A program made the translations under genes and the position numbers. A DNA stretch of 6,328 nt, taken from positions 1-6,328 of the forward strand of contig JACMPN010000435.1 of assembly GCA_014377495.1 (NCBI GenBank), in the 5' to 3' direction. The notes below the pieces were generated by a model. It did no database searches. It was not told the DNA's origin and worked only from the letters and a program-made list of their open reading frames with translations. This document shows, in pieces, positions 1-5,661 of the stretch; the first letter of the stretch is position 1; every line of letters begins with the position of its first letter. The stretch is from Candidatus Sericytochromatia bacterium (GTDB taxonomy: Bacteria; Cyanobacteriota; Sericytochromatia; JACMPN01).

Positions 1-65
1 AGGTCACTGCCTTCTCGTAGGTTCCATGGTGCAAACCGAAGAACCGGAGATGAAGGCAGTGACCT
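1..65. repeat. Perfect 14-bp inverted repeat around the transposase start
   Basis: Bases 1-14 (aggtcactgccttc) are exactly complementary to 52-65. Inside, ggttc (20-24) can pair with gaacc (41-45). In mRNA the ATG at 26 would sit in the apical loop and the ATG at 50 in the internal loop beside the outer stem. The stem reaches the first base of the window and may extend further left. A role in limiting translation of read-through transcripts is inference, by analogy with other insertion sequences. Confidence 0.7.
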
Positions 66-910
66 CGTTACAGCATACGCCCCCAGCCAAAGAGAAGAAG
101 TCACGGGTGAGACCGCCAATTTGGAAGGTCTCAGATCAAGCGTGGCAGATGATTCAGGCCATCCTCGATATCCATTACCCGCTCAAGCGAAAGGGTCAGA
201 CCCGGACCGCCTTGCGGTCGGTTCTCGACGGCATCATCTTTCGCCTGCGCAGTGGCTGCCAATGGAACCAGATACCCGCCGAGTTCGGTGACGACAGTAC
301 GATCCACCGCCACTTTCAGAAGATGTGCGAGATTGGCATCTTTGAACGGCTTTGGGCCTCTCTCATTCAGCATTGTGACGAACTGGGGCAGGTTGATTGG
401 GAATGGCAATCTGTCGATTGCGCCATGGGCAAAGCACGGTCAGGAGGCGAATTGATTGGGCCCAATCCAACCGACCGAGCCAAAAAAGGCGTGAAGCGCA
501 GTGTGCAGGTGGAAGCTGACGGTGGACCAATCAGCGTCGTGGTCGCTGGCGCCAATGTGCATGATTGCAAACTCCTGGCGGACACCCTGGAGGTCATAGT
601 GGTCGATCGCCCAAAGACCAGGCAGCATCTGTGCTTGGACAAGGGATACGACAACCCAACTGGCCACAAAGCCGTAGCAGCCACAACTTACATCCCGCAC
701 ATTCGCAGGATTGGCGAAGAAAAGCTGGATACAGCAGGACAGAAGACCAACCCCGCAAGACGGTGGGTGGTGGAGCGCACTCTGGCATGGCTTTCAAAAT
801 GTAGGGGCCTTCTTGTCCGCTACGACAAGAAGGCCCTGAATTTCCTGGGCTTGATGCAACTCGCCTGCGCCCTCATTTGGGTCAGACGCTGGGAGCGCTC
901 GCTTGCCTGA
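26..910 (+). CDS. IS5-family DDE transposase, full length
   Basis: This transposase cuts and joins DNA at the ends of its own IS element. The 294-residue length is normal for the family. An N-terminal IS5-type DNA-binding region (about residues 34-110, with the family signature FRLRSGCQW near 72-80 and STIHRHFQ at 91-98) is followed by an RNase H-like catalytic core. The probable catalytic triad is D131 (in SVDCAMGKA), D205 (in LDKGYD) and E250 (in RWVVERTLAW). The core also has the typical GPNPTDRAKKGVKRS and VVVAGANVHD segments. No stop or frameshift interrupts it, so it may be active. ATG 26 has no good Shine-Dalgarno sequence. An in-frame ATG at 50 follows gga too closely for a normal ribosome site. 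Both ATGs lie inside a long inverted repeat (1-65), so translation may be restrained. No neighbour shares a function with it. Confidence 0.95.
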   Translation: MVQTEEPEMKAVTSLQHTPPAKEKKSRVRPPIWKVSDQAWQMIQAILDIHYPLKRKGQTRTALRSVLDGIIFRLRSGCQWNQIPAEFGDDSTIHRHFQKMCEIGIFERLWASLIQHCDELGQVDWEWQSVDCAMGKARSGGELIGPNPTDRAKKGVKRSVQVEADGGPISVVVAGANVHDCKLLADTLEVIVVDRPKTRQHLCLDKGYDNPTGHKAVAATTYIPHIRRIGEEKLDTAGQKTNPARRWVVERTLAWLSKCRGLLVRYDKKALNFLGLMQLACALIWVRRWERSLA

Positions 911-1311
911 GATAGTTTCTTAGGGGTTGGCAAGGAATAACTTCGGTCGCCGACGTGCCGATGGACTCGGTTCTGCGGCGTTACCGATCGTCACCCTCCT
1001 GCCGTAGGACGCTTCCTCACGCTGCCTTGCCTGACTTTGCCCCTCGACACCAGTCTCGGTCGGAGCTTACCGTGCAGCCTCTTACCGGCCACCATGCCAG
1101 AGGCGTCGGCATTTCAAGAATCGCCGCACGCTCAGGTGACCGTCCGGAGCCGCATAAGTTCTGCCGGGTCCTTGACGTGATTCGCCAAACCGGGGTCAGC
1201 AGGGCGGCACACGCGCCGCATCAAATGCGTCCTACTGAAGGAGACACCGCCGTCGAACCACCGAGTGACAATGCCGTCGACACAACGTGCTGACTGACGG
1301 GGAGGTCCCAA
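911..1311. other. Intergenic region without a convincing gene
   Basis: About 400 bases separate the transposase from the next small gene. A 112-codon open frame exists at 955-1293, and minus-strand frames lie between 1132 and 1545. They have no ribosome site, are rich in Arg, His, Ser and Pro, and show no recognisable motif, so I read them as GC-driven chance frames. An aaggaga sequence near 1237-1244 is not followed by a usable start. The first 25-30 bases probably contain the right end of the insertion sequence. Confidence 0.5.
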
Positions 1312-1500
1312 ATGGCTAAACAGGTAACGACGGCGCAGACGCATGACGGCTGGGGTGTGTGCATCCGGGCCGATCCTCTGGTGATGATGCCGGACTCGGC
1401 CCGCCAACTGGCCGAAGAGATTTTGTCGGTCGCCGCCCAAGCGGAACGCACCGAGCGGGCGCACGCCATCCACCCTCTCGTCCGCTTCAACAGCATCTGA
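1312..1500 (+). CDS. Small hypothetical protein (62 aa)
   Basis: The ATG at 1312 is preceded by a strong Shine-Dalgarno sequence (ggggagg, 1300-1306) at suitable spacing, the best start signal in this part of the window. The product begins MAKQVTTAQTHDGWGVCIRADPL-type sequence and continues with a likely amphipathic helix, DSARQLAEEILSVAAQAERTERA (about residues 28-50). No signal peptide or membrane segment is visible. Short proteins with a strand part followed by a PDSARQLAEEIL-type helix are common as uncharacterised alphaproteobacterial genes, but I do not recognise a named family. It stands alone on the plus strand, well separated from sodC. The function is unknown. Confidence 0.5.
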   Translation: MAKQVTTAQTHDGWGVCIRADPLVMMPDSARQLAEEILSVAAQAERTERAHAIHPLVRFNSI

Positions 1501-1781
1501 CCGCTGCCCAGGCTGACCGCTGTCCACCGATTGCGCAGCGGTCACACGCTCCGGACGATGGGGGGTTACCAGATCAGGATCCGGGTCAACGTCAGGGTCT
1601 TCCTGGGAGGCAGCCTCAACCTGGAAGGCCCGATCGCCCCGATCCTCCGGGCGTTGTTGGCATGTGACTCAGCGGCGGGCGAGATCATTGGGGCAACGAC
1701 CGCCTGGCGCTGTAACATATAACGATATGTCACGCTGCGACAGCGTCATTTGCTGCCGATCCGCAGCCCAAGGAGCCCCCG
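1501..1781 (+). other. Leader region upstream of sodC, one doubtful ORF
   Basis: This holds a weak open frame (start at 1531 or 1558, stop at 1722) whose product from 1558 begins MGGYQIRIRVNVRVFLGGSL. Its composition is fairly protein-like, but it lacks a clear ribosome site and its end runs into the sodC promoter-proximal palindrome. It may be a gene remnant or chance. The rest is the regulatory region of sodC. Confidence 0.35.
1712..1767 (+). promoter_or_regulatory. Three nested dyads in the sodC leader
   Basis: Three short inverted repeats lie in a row before sodC: acatat-aacg-atatgt (1715-1730, extended by an outer GT/AC pair to 1712-1733), acgctg-cga-cagcgt (1732-1746) and gctgc-N6-gcagc (1752-1767). 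The first is the only AT-rich patch here and could overlap a promoter or an operator. The last ends just before the Shine-Dalgarno sequence aaggag (1770-1775), so it could affect translation. No named regulator box is recognised. Confidence 0.4.
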
Positions 1782-2327
1782 ATGAAATCTGGACTACTCG
1801 TAACGGCTGGCCTCGTGCTGTGTGGCGGTCTGGCGTGGGCGGCCTCCGCCAAGGCTCCGGTGCCGGGCTATCCGACGATGGCCAAGGCGGAACTGCGCAA
1901 CACCAAAGGCGAAGTGATCGGCGATGCCCGCTTCGTCGAGGGCCCCGCCGGCGTGCTGATCAGCATTAAGGCCAAGGGGCTGCCTCCCGGCAGTCACGGC
2001 ATCCACATCCACGAGACCGGTGCCTGTGACGCCCCGAAGTTCACGTCGGCGGGAGGCCATTTCCACCCGGAAAAACATGATCACGGGTTCATGCATGCCA
2101 CAGGGGCCCACTCAGGCGATCTGACCAACCTGGTGGTGGCCGCCGACGGGACCGTCGAGACGGAGCTGCTGGCGCCAAAAGTCACCCTGCAGTCCGGGAC
2201 AGCCTCGCTCCTCAAGCCGCGTGGCACGGCCCTGATCATCCACGCCAAGGCGGACGACTACAAGAGCCAGCCTGCCGGCGACGCGGGTGACCGCATTGCG
2301 TGCGGGATGATCACCGTCGTGAAATAG
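1782..2327 (+). CDS. sodC: Periplasmic Cu/Zn superoxide dismutase
   Basis: The enzyme converts superoxide to oxygen and hydrogen peroxide in the periplasm. A signal peptide (about residues 1-20, hydrophobic LLVTAGLVLCGGLAW, probable cleavage after an Ala near 20-21) precedes the mature domain. Every metal ligand can be placed from family spacing: copper by H75 and H77 (GIHIHETGAC), H93 and H154; zinc by H93 (bridging, in AGGHFHP), H101, H110 and D113. C82 and C174 match the conserved disulphide, and R171 (DRIACGMI) the active-site arginine that guides superoxide. The 181-residue length is normal. The ATG at 1782 has an ideal Shine-Dalgarno sequence (aaggag, 1770-1775). A C14 in the signal peptide (LVLCGG) resembles a poor lipobox, so lipid anchoring is possible but less likely. 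The gene is monocistronic and converges on the nucleotidase remnant 25 bases away. Confidence 0.96.
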   Translation: MKSGLLVTAGLVLCGGLAWAASAKAPVPGYPTMAKAELRNTKGEVIGDARFVEGPAGVLISIKAKGLPPGSHGIHIHETGACDAPKFTSAGGHFHPEKHDHGFMHATGAHSGDLTNLVVAADGTVETELLAPKVTLQSGTASLLKPRGTALIIHAKADDYKSQPAGDAGDRIACGMITVVK

Positions 2328-2334
2328 CCATTCC

Positions 2335-2368
2335 GGTCGCCGGTGCAGCCGGTTACCGGCCGACGACC
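2335..2368. terminator. Possible bidirectional GC-rich hairpin between convergent genes
   Basis: A perfect 13-base palindrome, gccggt-t-accggc (2348-2360), lies between the sodC stop and the convergent minus-strand nucleotidase remnant, overlapping the latter's stop codon. The flanks ggtcgccggt (2335-2344) and accggc...gacc (2355-2368) could lengthen one alternative stem. No T-tract follows on either strand, so intrinsic termination is not established. Confidence 0.3.
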
Positions 2369-3029
2369 TTGCTGCGGCCGATCTGGGGGATCATCGTCTT
2401 GACCGTCTCGATGTGGGCGATGAGGGCGTCACGCTGCAGCACCGTCGTGTTGCGCCGCTTCAGGGCGCGTAGCACCGTGAAGCCGGAGGCCCCGTCGGCC
2501 ATGTAGTCGTTGACGGCGATCTTGTACGTGCGGCTGGGATCGAAGGGCTGGCCGTCGATGACGACGTCCGAGATCTTGCCGGTGGTGCGGTCCAGGGTGT
2601 AGCCGGCGTTGCCGATCGCATGACGCTTGCTGTCGGTCACCCGCCGCTGCACGCTCAGGATGTCGAGGACGGTCTGGCCCTTGGCCTCGACGATGACCAG
2701 CTTGTTGTCGAAAGGCCGGGCATAGTAGGCATCTTCGACCGTGATCGGGCCCTGCAGGATGAAGTTCCGCGGGGTACCGCGACTGGACATGCCGAAGGCG
2801 ACGGCGGGATCGATCTTGCGGGGGGCCGTGAGGGTGGTCGAGGGCGTGCGGCTTGTTGGTCTGGGCGACGACCCGGCCGTCCTGCACCGTCTAGCTCAGC
2901 TGGCGGAGGAACCCGCCGCCGCAGCCCGGGGCGACGATCAAGGTGGAGTCCTGGCCGTTCTTGATGGTCAGGGCCCGCTGCAACTGGGCGTGGGTATGGC
3001 CGCTGAGGTGATTGGCGTCAATTACTTTT
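2353..3029 (-). pseudogene. Decayed 5'-nucleotidase / metallophosphoesterase (UshA-like)
   Basis: Members of this family are periplasmic enzymes that hydrolyse nucleotides: an N-terminal calcineurin-like phosphatase domain followed by a 5'-nucleotidase C-terminal domain. Read on the minus strand from about 3029, one frame gives NHLSGHTHAQLQ, the GHTH metal-binding end of the phosphatase domain, then an in-frame amber TAG (plus-strand 2891-2893), then VQDGRVVAQTNKPHA. Around 2836-2845 the homology moves to another frame, which continues to the TAA at 2353-2355 through RNFILQGPITVEDAYYARPF and YKIAVNDYMADGASGF, the substrate-binding core of the C-terminal domain. The linker between the domains looks too short, suggesting an internal deletion. 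The phosphatase start is missing, lost where the hairpin at 3037 begins. An open frame starting at 2790 could in principle yield a C-terminal fragment, but not an enzyme. Confidence 0.85.
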
Positions 3030-3036
3030 CCCGGTA

Positions 3037-3077
3037 GACGACAACTAGAATTCCCGAATCTTGGGCTAGTTGTCGTC
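3037..3077. repeat. Perfect 12-bp inverted repeat at the broken nucleotidase end
   Basis: Bases 3037-3048 (gacgacaactag) pair exactly with 3066-3077 (ctagttgtcgtc), with a 17-base loop in which ccc (3053-3055) can also pair with ggg (3063-3065). It sits where nucleotidase homology stops, about 90 bases before the PRiA4b ORF3-like gene. It could be a terminator-like structure, an operator, or a scar or end of a lost element. No T-tract is evident. Confidence 0.6.
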
Positions 3078-3164
3078 AGGCATCTTTAACGGCAGACCCC
3101 GCCCTAGCACACCGAGCGCCCGGTTCGTTCATACTAAACGGACTTTCTGACTTAGCAGGTAGCC

Positions 3165-3734
3165 ATGCCCTCATACTACGAGTTTGAAATCAGCCTCCGG
3201 GACGTTGCGCCACGCATCTGGCGTCGGCTCCAGATCATCCAGTCCGCCACCTTCAAGGATCTCCACGAAGCCATCCAGGCTGCTGCCCACTGGGAGAACC
3301 GGCACCTTTACGTGTTTCGTACCGGCGGGTGGGGTGACTTGGACCTCGCTGACATTGCCGGCATCCCCGATCCCGATGAGACGATCCCGACCACGCCGGA
3401 TGCCAAGAAAGTGAAACTCAAGTCCTACTTCGGCAGGCTGGGCAACAGCCGGTTGCGTTACGTCTATGACTTTGGTGATGACTGGGATCTGGACGTCGTG
3501 CTCACGAACCAGGGTGAACTGCCCGACACCTTCAAGCGCCGGTTACTCGCTGGTGAGCGTGCCTTTCCGCCGGAAGACTGCGGTGGTGTCTCCGGCTACG
3601 AGAGGTTTGTTGCACTGCTTAAGACCGGCAAAGACCCGTGGGGTGATAACGCCAGGGAGTTGAAGCAGTGGCTGAATGGCTGGAAGCCGGATGGGTTTGA
3701 TCTCATGCGGCAGAAGCTGCTGTTCGGCCGGTGA
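3165..3734 (+). CDS. PRiA4b ORF3-like family protein
   Basis: This belongs to the plasmid pRiA4b ORF-3-like family, a widespread group of small proteins named after an Agrobacterium rhizogenes plasmid gene and lacking an established biochemical function. The family marks are all present: an N-terminal strand with a PRIWRR motif (ISLRDVAPRIWRRLQI, about residues 9-24), a helix DLHEAIQAAAHWENRHLYVF (32-51), the core YVYDFGDDWDLDV (99-111) and PPEDCGGVSGYERF (135-148). The 189 residues make an apparently complete protein without stops or frameshifts. It has no signal peptide or membrane segment, so it is probably cytoplasmic. The ATG at 3165 has only a weak ribosome site (caggt, about 3157-3161). 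Its stop overlaps a GTG (GTGA, 3731-3734) that opens the following heparinase-like remnant, which may be accidental. Such genes are frequent on plasmids and genomic islands, in line with the surroundings. Confidence 0.92.
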   Translation: MPSYYEFEISLRDVAPRIWRRLQIIQSATFKDLHEAIQAAAHWENRHLYVFRTGGWGDLDLADIAGIPDPDETIPTTPDAKKVKLKSYFGRLGNSRLRYVYDFGDDWDLDVVLTNQGELPDTFKRRLLAGERAFPPEDCGGVSGYERFVALLKTGKDPWGDNARELKQWLNGWKPDGFDLMRQKLLFGR

Positions 3735-4058
3735 AAACGACACAGGAGCGCGTCCGCACATCAGCCGCAGCGCCGCTCTGGGACAAGGCTCTGACGGACC
3801 TGAAACGCAGCATGGCCGAGCCTGTGAGCTTGCCGCCACGGGGTGGCAACTGGGGCCATTTTTACGTCTGCCCCCGAGCATGGCGTCCGCCTGGAGACGG
3901 GCAAGGAACTGGCTCCCTGGCACTGGCAGCACCGCTGTCCCGTCGACGGGGAGATCCTGGCGTCTGATCCCGCCAAGCCGCCTACGGATCTCGATGGCGT
4001 CGTCATCAGGCATCGGCATTACGCCAATGTCCGCTCGATCCGCAACGCCGACATCGCC
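3731..4058 (+). pseudogene. Frameshifted N-terminal fragment of a heparinase II/III-like protein
   Basis: From the GTG at 3731, one frame encodes AAPLWDKALTDLKRSMAEPV and then GGNWGHFYVCP. At a run of five C (3871-3875) the meaningful frame changes, and the next frame continues EHGVRLETGKELAPWHWQ, HRCPVDGE and LDGVVIRHRHYANVRSIRNADIA up to about 4058. The order resembles the N-terminal part of bacterial heparinase II/III-family polysaccharide lyases, where a YxCPEHG...HRCPVDGE zinc-ribbon-like segment precedes the catalytic toroid. That family assignment is from memory and tentative. Beyond 4058 the open frame lacks a recognisable pattern, and hundreds of residues of an intact lyase are absent, so this is a remnant. 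The first 25 codons of homology recur at 5497-5571. A single extra C could be a sequencing error, but the truncation remains. Confidence 0.65.
3767..3841 (+). repeat. Diverged 75-bp coding repeat, copy 1
   Basis: By hand alignment this segment matches 5497-5571 at 60 of 75 positions (80 percent) without gaps. It includes an 18-base identical core gcgccgctctgggacaag and a 9-base identity agcatggcc. Both copies read AAPLWDK-L-D-K-SMA-PV-LP in one frame. About half of the differences are at third codon positions, the mark of two once-functional coding copies rather than a recent duplication. Confidence 0.8.
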
Positions 4059-4377
4059 AACCTGTCCAGCCGCAATTCCTCGGTCAGCGGTTCATGCCCA
4101 CGTGTCACGGCGCCAATCCACCTCTCAGCCGGGATCGATGAAAGCCTCACCCTGTACGGAGGCCGGGTCCTGAAACAGTTTCCCCGCAGTAGTAAACAGG
4201 CCCTCGTAGCCGATACGGCAGTTACGCTTAATCTCCCAATACCGCATCGTCACTGCGATATCGACCAATCATCAACCATGGGTTGCTGCTTCATCAAAAA
4301 TTGCTCGCTTCAGGGAGACGACTGAGCCAGCGATACTCCATTCATCAGCCGATTGTGGAACGAAAGAGCGGGACGAC
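4059..4377. other. Stretch without a recognisable gene
   Basis: Open frames cross this region, one of them the tail of the frame of the heparinase-like remnant (stop near 4325), but no motif or composition suggests a real product. The lower-GC part from about 4185 to 4377 presumably carries the promoter of the lipoprotein gene at 4378. I cannot point to convincing -35 and -10 boxes. Confidence 0.4.
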
Positions 4378-4797
4378 ATGTTGGAACGGATGCTTGTTGT
4401 AATGATGGCTGCAGGCCTGATGGCAGGTTGCGGCGCCCCGATGGTGGCCCCGATGGCCAGCCTCCCGGTGGCCCGGGTGCAGGCAGCGACGGCCGGGCTC
4501 GTTTTGACGGGTGGATCGCAGGCGAGCGACCCGTCCCCGTCGCACAGCCAGACGTACACGGTGACCGGGACTCAGGGCGGACGCCCCTTTAAGCTCACCG
4601 TCAAAACAGCCAATATCTGGCTCTACATTTCCAGGGCCGAGAAGATTTCCCTCAACGGCGTTGTGGTGCCGCAGAAGGACTGGAAGTCCCTGGCAAACGA
4701 CCTGTCTGGCGCAACAACGTCCACCCAAACGGCCCAGCGCTATGCCAGTGAAGTCGGCACGATCATACATTTCTCGTCGGATCGTGCGCAGCGGTAG
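4378..4797 (+). CDS. Small putative lipoprotein of unknown function
   Basis: The N-terminus MLERMLVVMMAAGLMAGC is a lipoprotein-type signal with the invariant cysteine at residue 18 (lipobox MAGC; Met at -3 is tolerated but not ideal). The mature part would be lipid-anchored in the periplasm. A low-complexity Ala/Pro/Val stretch (19-45) is followed by a Ser-rich linker and a strand-rich region, SQTYTVTGTQGGRPFKLTVK (about 57-76), then TANIWLYISRAEKISLNGV, and a C-terminal GTIIHFSSDRAQR. I know no family for it. The 139-residue length and even composition argue that it is real. Candidate starts at 4378 and 4390 share the frame; only 4378 leaves a signal of normal length. The ribosome site is weak (aaagag, too far). 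A minus-strand frame starting at 4830 runs antisense through it, which I consider a shadow. Confidence 0.65.
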   Translation: MLERMLVVMMAAGLMAGCGAPMVAPMASLPVARVQAATAGLVLTGGSQASDPSPSHSQTYTVTGTQGGRPFKLTVKTANIWLYISRAEKISLNGVVVPQKDWKSLANDLSGATTSTQTAQRYASEVGTIIHFSSDRAQR

Positions 4798-4959
4798 GAG
4801 CTTCAACTCCTGTTCGGCGCCTACCTTCATCGGTGGCCTCCTTGAACCGATACTAGCCATCTGCAGCTAGTTGGACGATCGAGGTGGCTCCCGTTGGGTG
4901 CCCCGCTGGTATCTATAGGCCGCCCCGTCACCGCAAATTCCAGTGCTCTCCATTTCTGC

Positions 4960-5091
4960 ATGAATGGCAAGCGGCCACTCAGCTTGGACATGATTCGGAA
5001 ACTGCACGAGAAATTCGGCATCCCTGCCGACGGGCTCATCCGGCGGGAAACCAAGCGGCAACCCAGCCGGCCACTTGAAGCCGCCGGTTAG
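4960..5091 (+). pseudogene. C-terminal stub of a HigA-type antitoxin
   Basis: The 43 residues from ATG 4960 begin MNGKRPLSLDMIRKLHEKFG and continue IPADGLI. This matches the end of the helix-turn-helix domain of HigA-family antitoxins, where a GKRPLS turn precedes an MIRxLHxxLGIPAExLI helix pair. HigA normally has about 100-130 residues and both binds DNA and neutralises the HigB ribosome-dependent mRNA nuclease. Here the first two thirds, including the recognition helix, are missing. Upstream, the frame stays open to 4894, but that sequence (MGAPLVSIGRPVTANSS...) does not resemble HigA, and no higB-like frame is visible nearby. There is no ribosome site before 4960. An orphan, non-functional stub is the likeliest reading. 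The stop is 16 bases before the hairpin at 5107. Confidence 0.7.
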
Positions 5092-5106
5092 TCGCAATTT
5101 CAACTG

Positions 5107-5155
5107 AAGCTCCTTGGGTTACGTGCGAATACTTCACACCTAACCCAAGGAGCTT
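5107..5155 (+). promoter_or_regulatory. Perfect 15-bp hairpin holding a Shine-Dalgarno sequence
   Basis: Bases 5107-5121 (aagctccttgggtta) pair exactly with 5141-5155 (taacccaaggagctt) across a 19-base loop. The right arm contains aaggag (5147-5152), a consensus ribosome site that would be buried in the stem. A short cttt follows. It may terminate transcription from the HigA stub side, act as an operator, or gate translation of the winged-helix gene. The sequence alone does not decide between these. Confidence 0.6.
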
Positions 5156-5177
5156 TGTCATTGAGCAGGTCCAAGCC

Positions 5178-5579
5178 ATGAGCGTCACGGGCTGCAAAGC
5201 GGATTCCGTGCGTCACGCCATCCAATATGCGGGCAGCGGCTTTACGAGAGGCCAGATCATCGACGCATTGCCAGCCGTCAGCTATCAGACCATCAACAAA
5301 GTCCTCAGGGAGCGGTTGGATTCGGGGGCTATCCGCAAGAGTGGGCGGGGGCCGGCGACCCGGTATGTACACGTCAGCGCTATTCATTCAGGACGAACCG
5401 ACCTCGCCCCGTGTCCTTGGGGCTTGGTGAGGGAGACTGTTCCGAACCGCCTGCCTGACCATGATCTGCCATGGCGGGCTGTTGGCCGAGGCGCAAGCGG
5501 CGCCGCTCTGGGACAAGACTCTGGCAGACGTGAAGCTCAGCATGGCCGCACCGGTGACCTTGCCACATCGAAAACGTGA
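5178..5579 (+). CDS. Small winged-helix DNA-binding-like protein, C-terminus probably replaced
   Basis: Residues 8-65 read like a winged helix-turn-helix: a first helix ADSVRHAIQYAG, then FTRGQIIDALP, a recognition-helix candidate VSYQTINKVLRERLDSGAI and a basic wing RKSGRGPATRYV. This suggests a small DNA-binding regulator, but no family name is assured. After about residue 66 the composition changes, and the frame finally crosses the 5497-5571 repeat out of its meaningful frame (SGAALGQDSGRREAQHGRTG). The last 60 or so residues are therefore probably not native, and the original protein was perhaps about 70 residues. ATG 5178 has only a weak ribosome site. The frame is open further upstream, and a good aaggag (5147-5152) stands 7 bases before an in-frame ATT at 5160, a rare start or a damaged ATG. 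Confidence 0.5.
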   Translation: MSVTGCKADSVRHAIQYAGSGFTRGQIIDALPAVSYQTINKVLRERLDSGAIRKSGRGPATRYVHVSAIHSGRTDLAPCPWGLVRETVPNRLPDHDLPWRAVGRGASGAALGQDSGRREAQHGRTGDLATSKT

Positions 5580-5661
5580 AACCTCCAGGAAATGCGGCAA
5601 AGGAAACAGGTCAATCACAGCATTAAAACACTTACCTAATGGCCGAATAACAGCTCTTTAG
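5461..5661 (+). pseudogene. Second, shorter heparinase-like N-terminal fragment
   Basis: The frame from ATG 5461 gives MICHGGLLAEAQAAPLWDK, then TLADVKLSMAAPVTLPHR, the counterpart of the segment at 3767-3841. Right after LPHR, where copy 1 continues with GGNWGHFYVCP, this copy changes to an unrelated Lys/Arg-rich tail (KRETSRKCGK...) and stops at 5659-5661. The homology break at about 5571 is sharp, pointing to a deletion or recombination joint. There is no clear ribosome site. It overlaps the end of the winged-helix open frame in another frame, so only one of the two can be meaningful here, and the conserved AAPLWDK pattern favours this frame. It is most likely non-functional. Confidence 0.6.
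5497..5571 (+). repeat. Diverged 75-bp coding repeat, copy 2
   Basis: This is the partner of 3767-3841, in the same orientation and about 1.7 kb downstream, with 15 ungapped substitutions. Similarity starts at AAPLWDK in both copies and ends at LPPR/LPHR in this one. Confidence 0.8.

Larger units (their letters stand above)
1..935 (+). mobile_element. IS5-family insertion sequence, left end outside window
   Basis: The single transposase gene fills almost all of this stretch, as expected for a compact IS5-family element of about 1 kb. The left terminal inverted repeat is not in the window, because the sequence begins only 25 bases before the ATG. The right end must lie shortly after the stop codon at 908-910. 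The AT-richer stretch 911-940, which contains tttcttagggg, is the likely site, but the exact boundary and target duplication cannot be fixed without the left end. Confidence 0.7.

Noticed and set aside
916..925. Ten-base identity tttcttaggg with 5677-5686, as the trace of a second insertion-sequence end
   Set aside because: Ten bases are too few, the flanks differ, and no transposase remnant lies near 5677.
955..1293. 112-codon plus-strand open frame
   Set aside because: No ribosome site, Arg/Ser/Pro/His-biased composition and no motif. It is probably a chance frame in GC-rich DNA.
1132..1545. 137-codon minus-strand open frame opposite the small gene at 1312
   Set aside because: The opposite strand has the far better start signal, and this product is Arg/Gly/His-rich and featureless.
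2429..2887. 152-codon minus-strand frame as a separate gene
   Set aside because: Its first 15 or so residues (DGRVVAQTNKPHA) belong to the nucleotidase remnant. The rest is the shadow of the 2353-2790 frame.
2620..3037. Plus-strand frames across the nucleotidase region
   Set aside because: They lie opposite clear nucleotidase homology and are Gly/Arg/Ala-rich shadows.
5107..5155. Two-repeat CRISPR-like or riboswitch element
   Set aside because: The repeats are inverted, not direct, occur once each, and no conserved aptamer sequence is recognisable.
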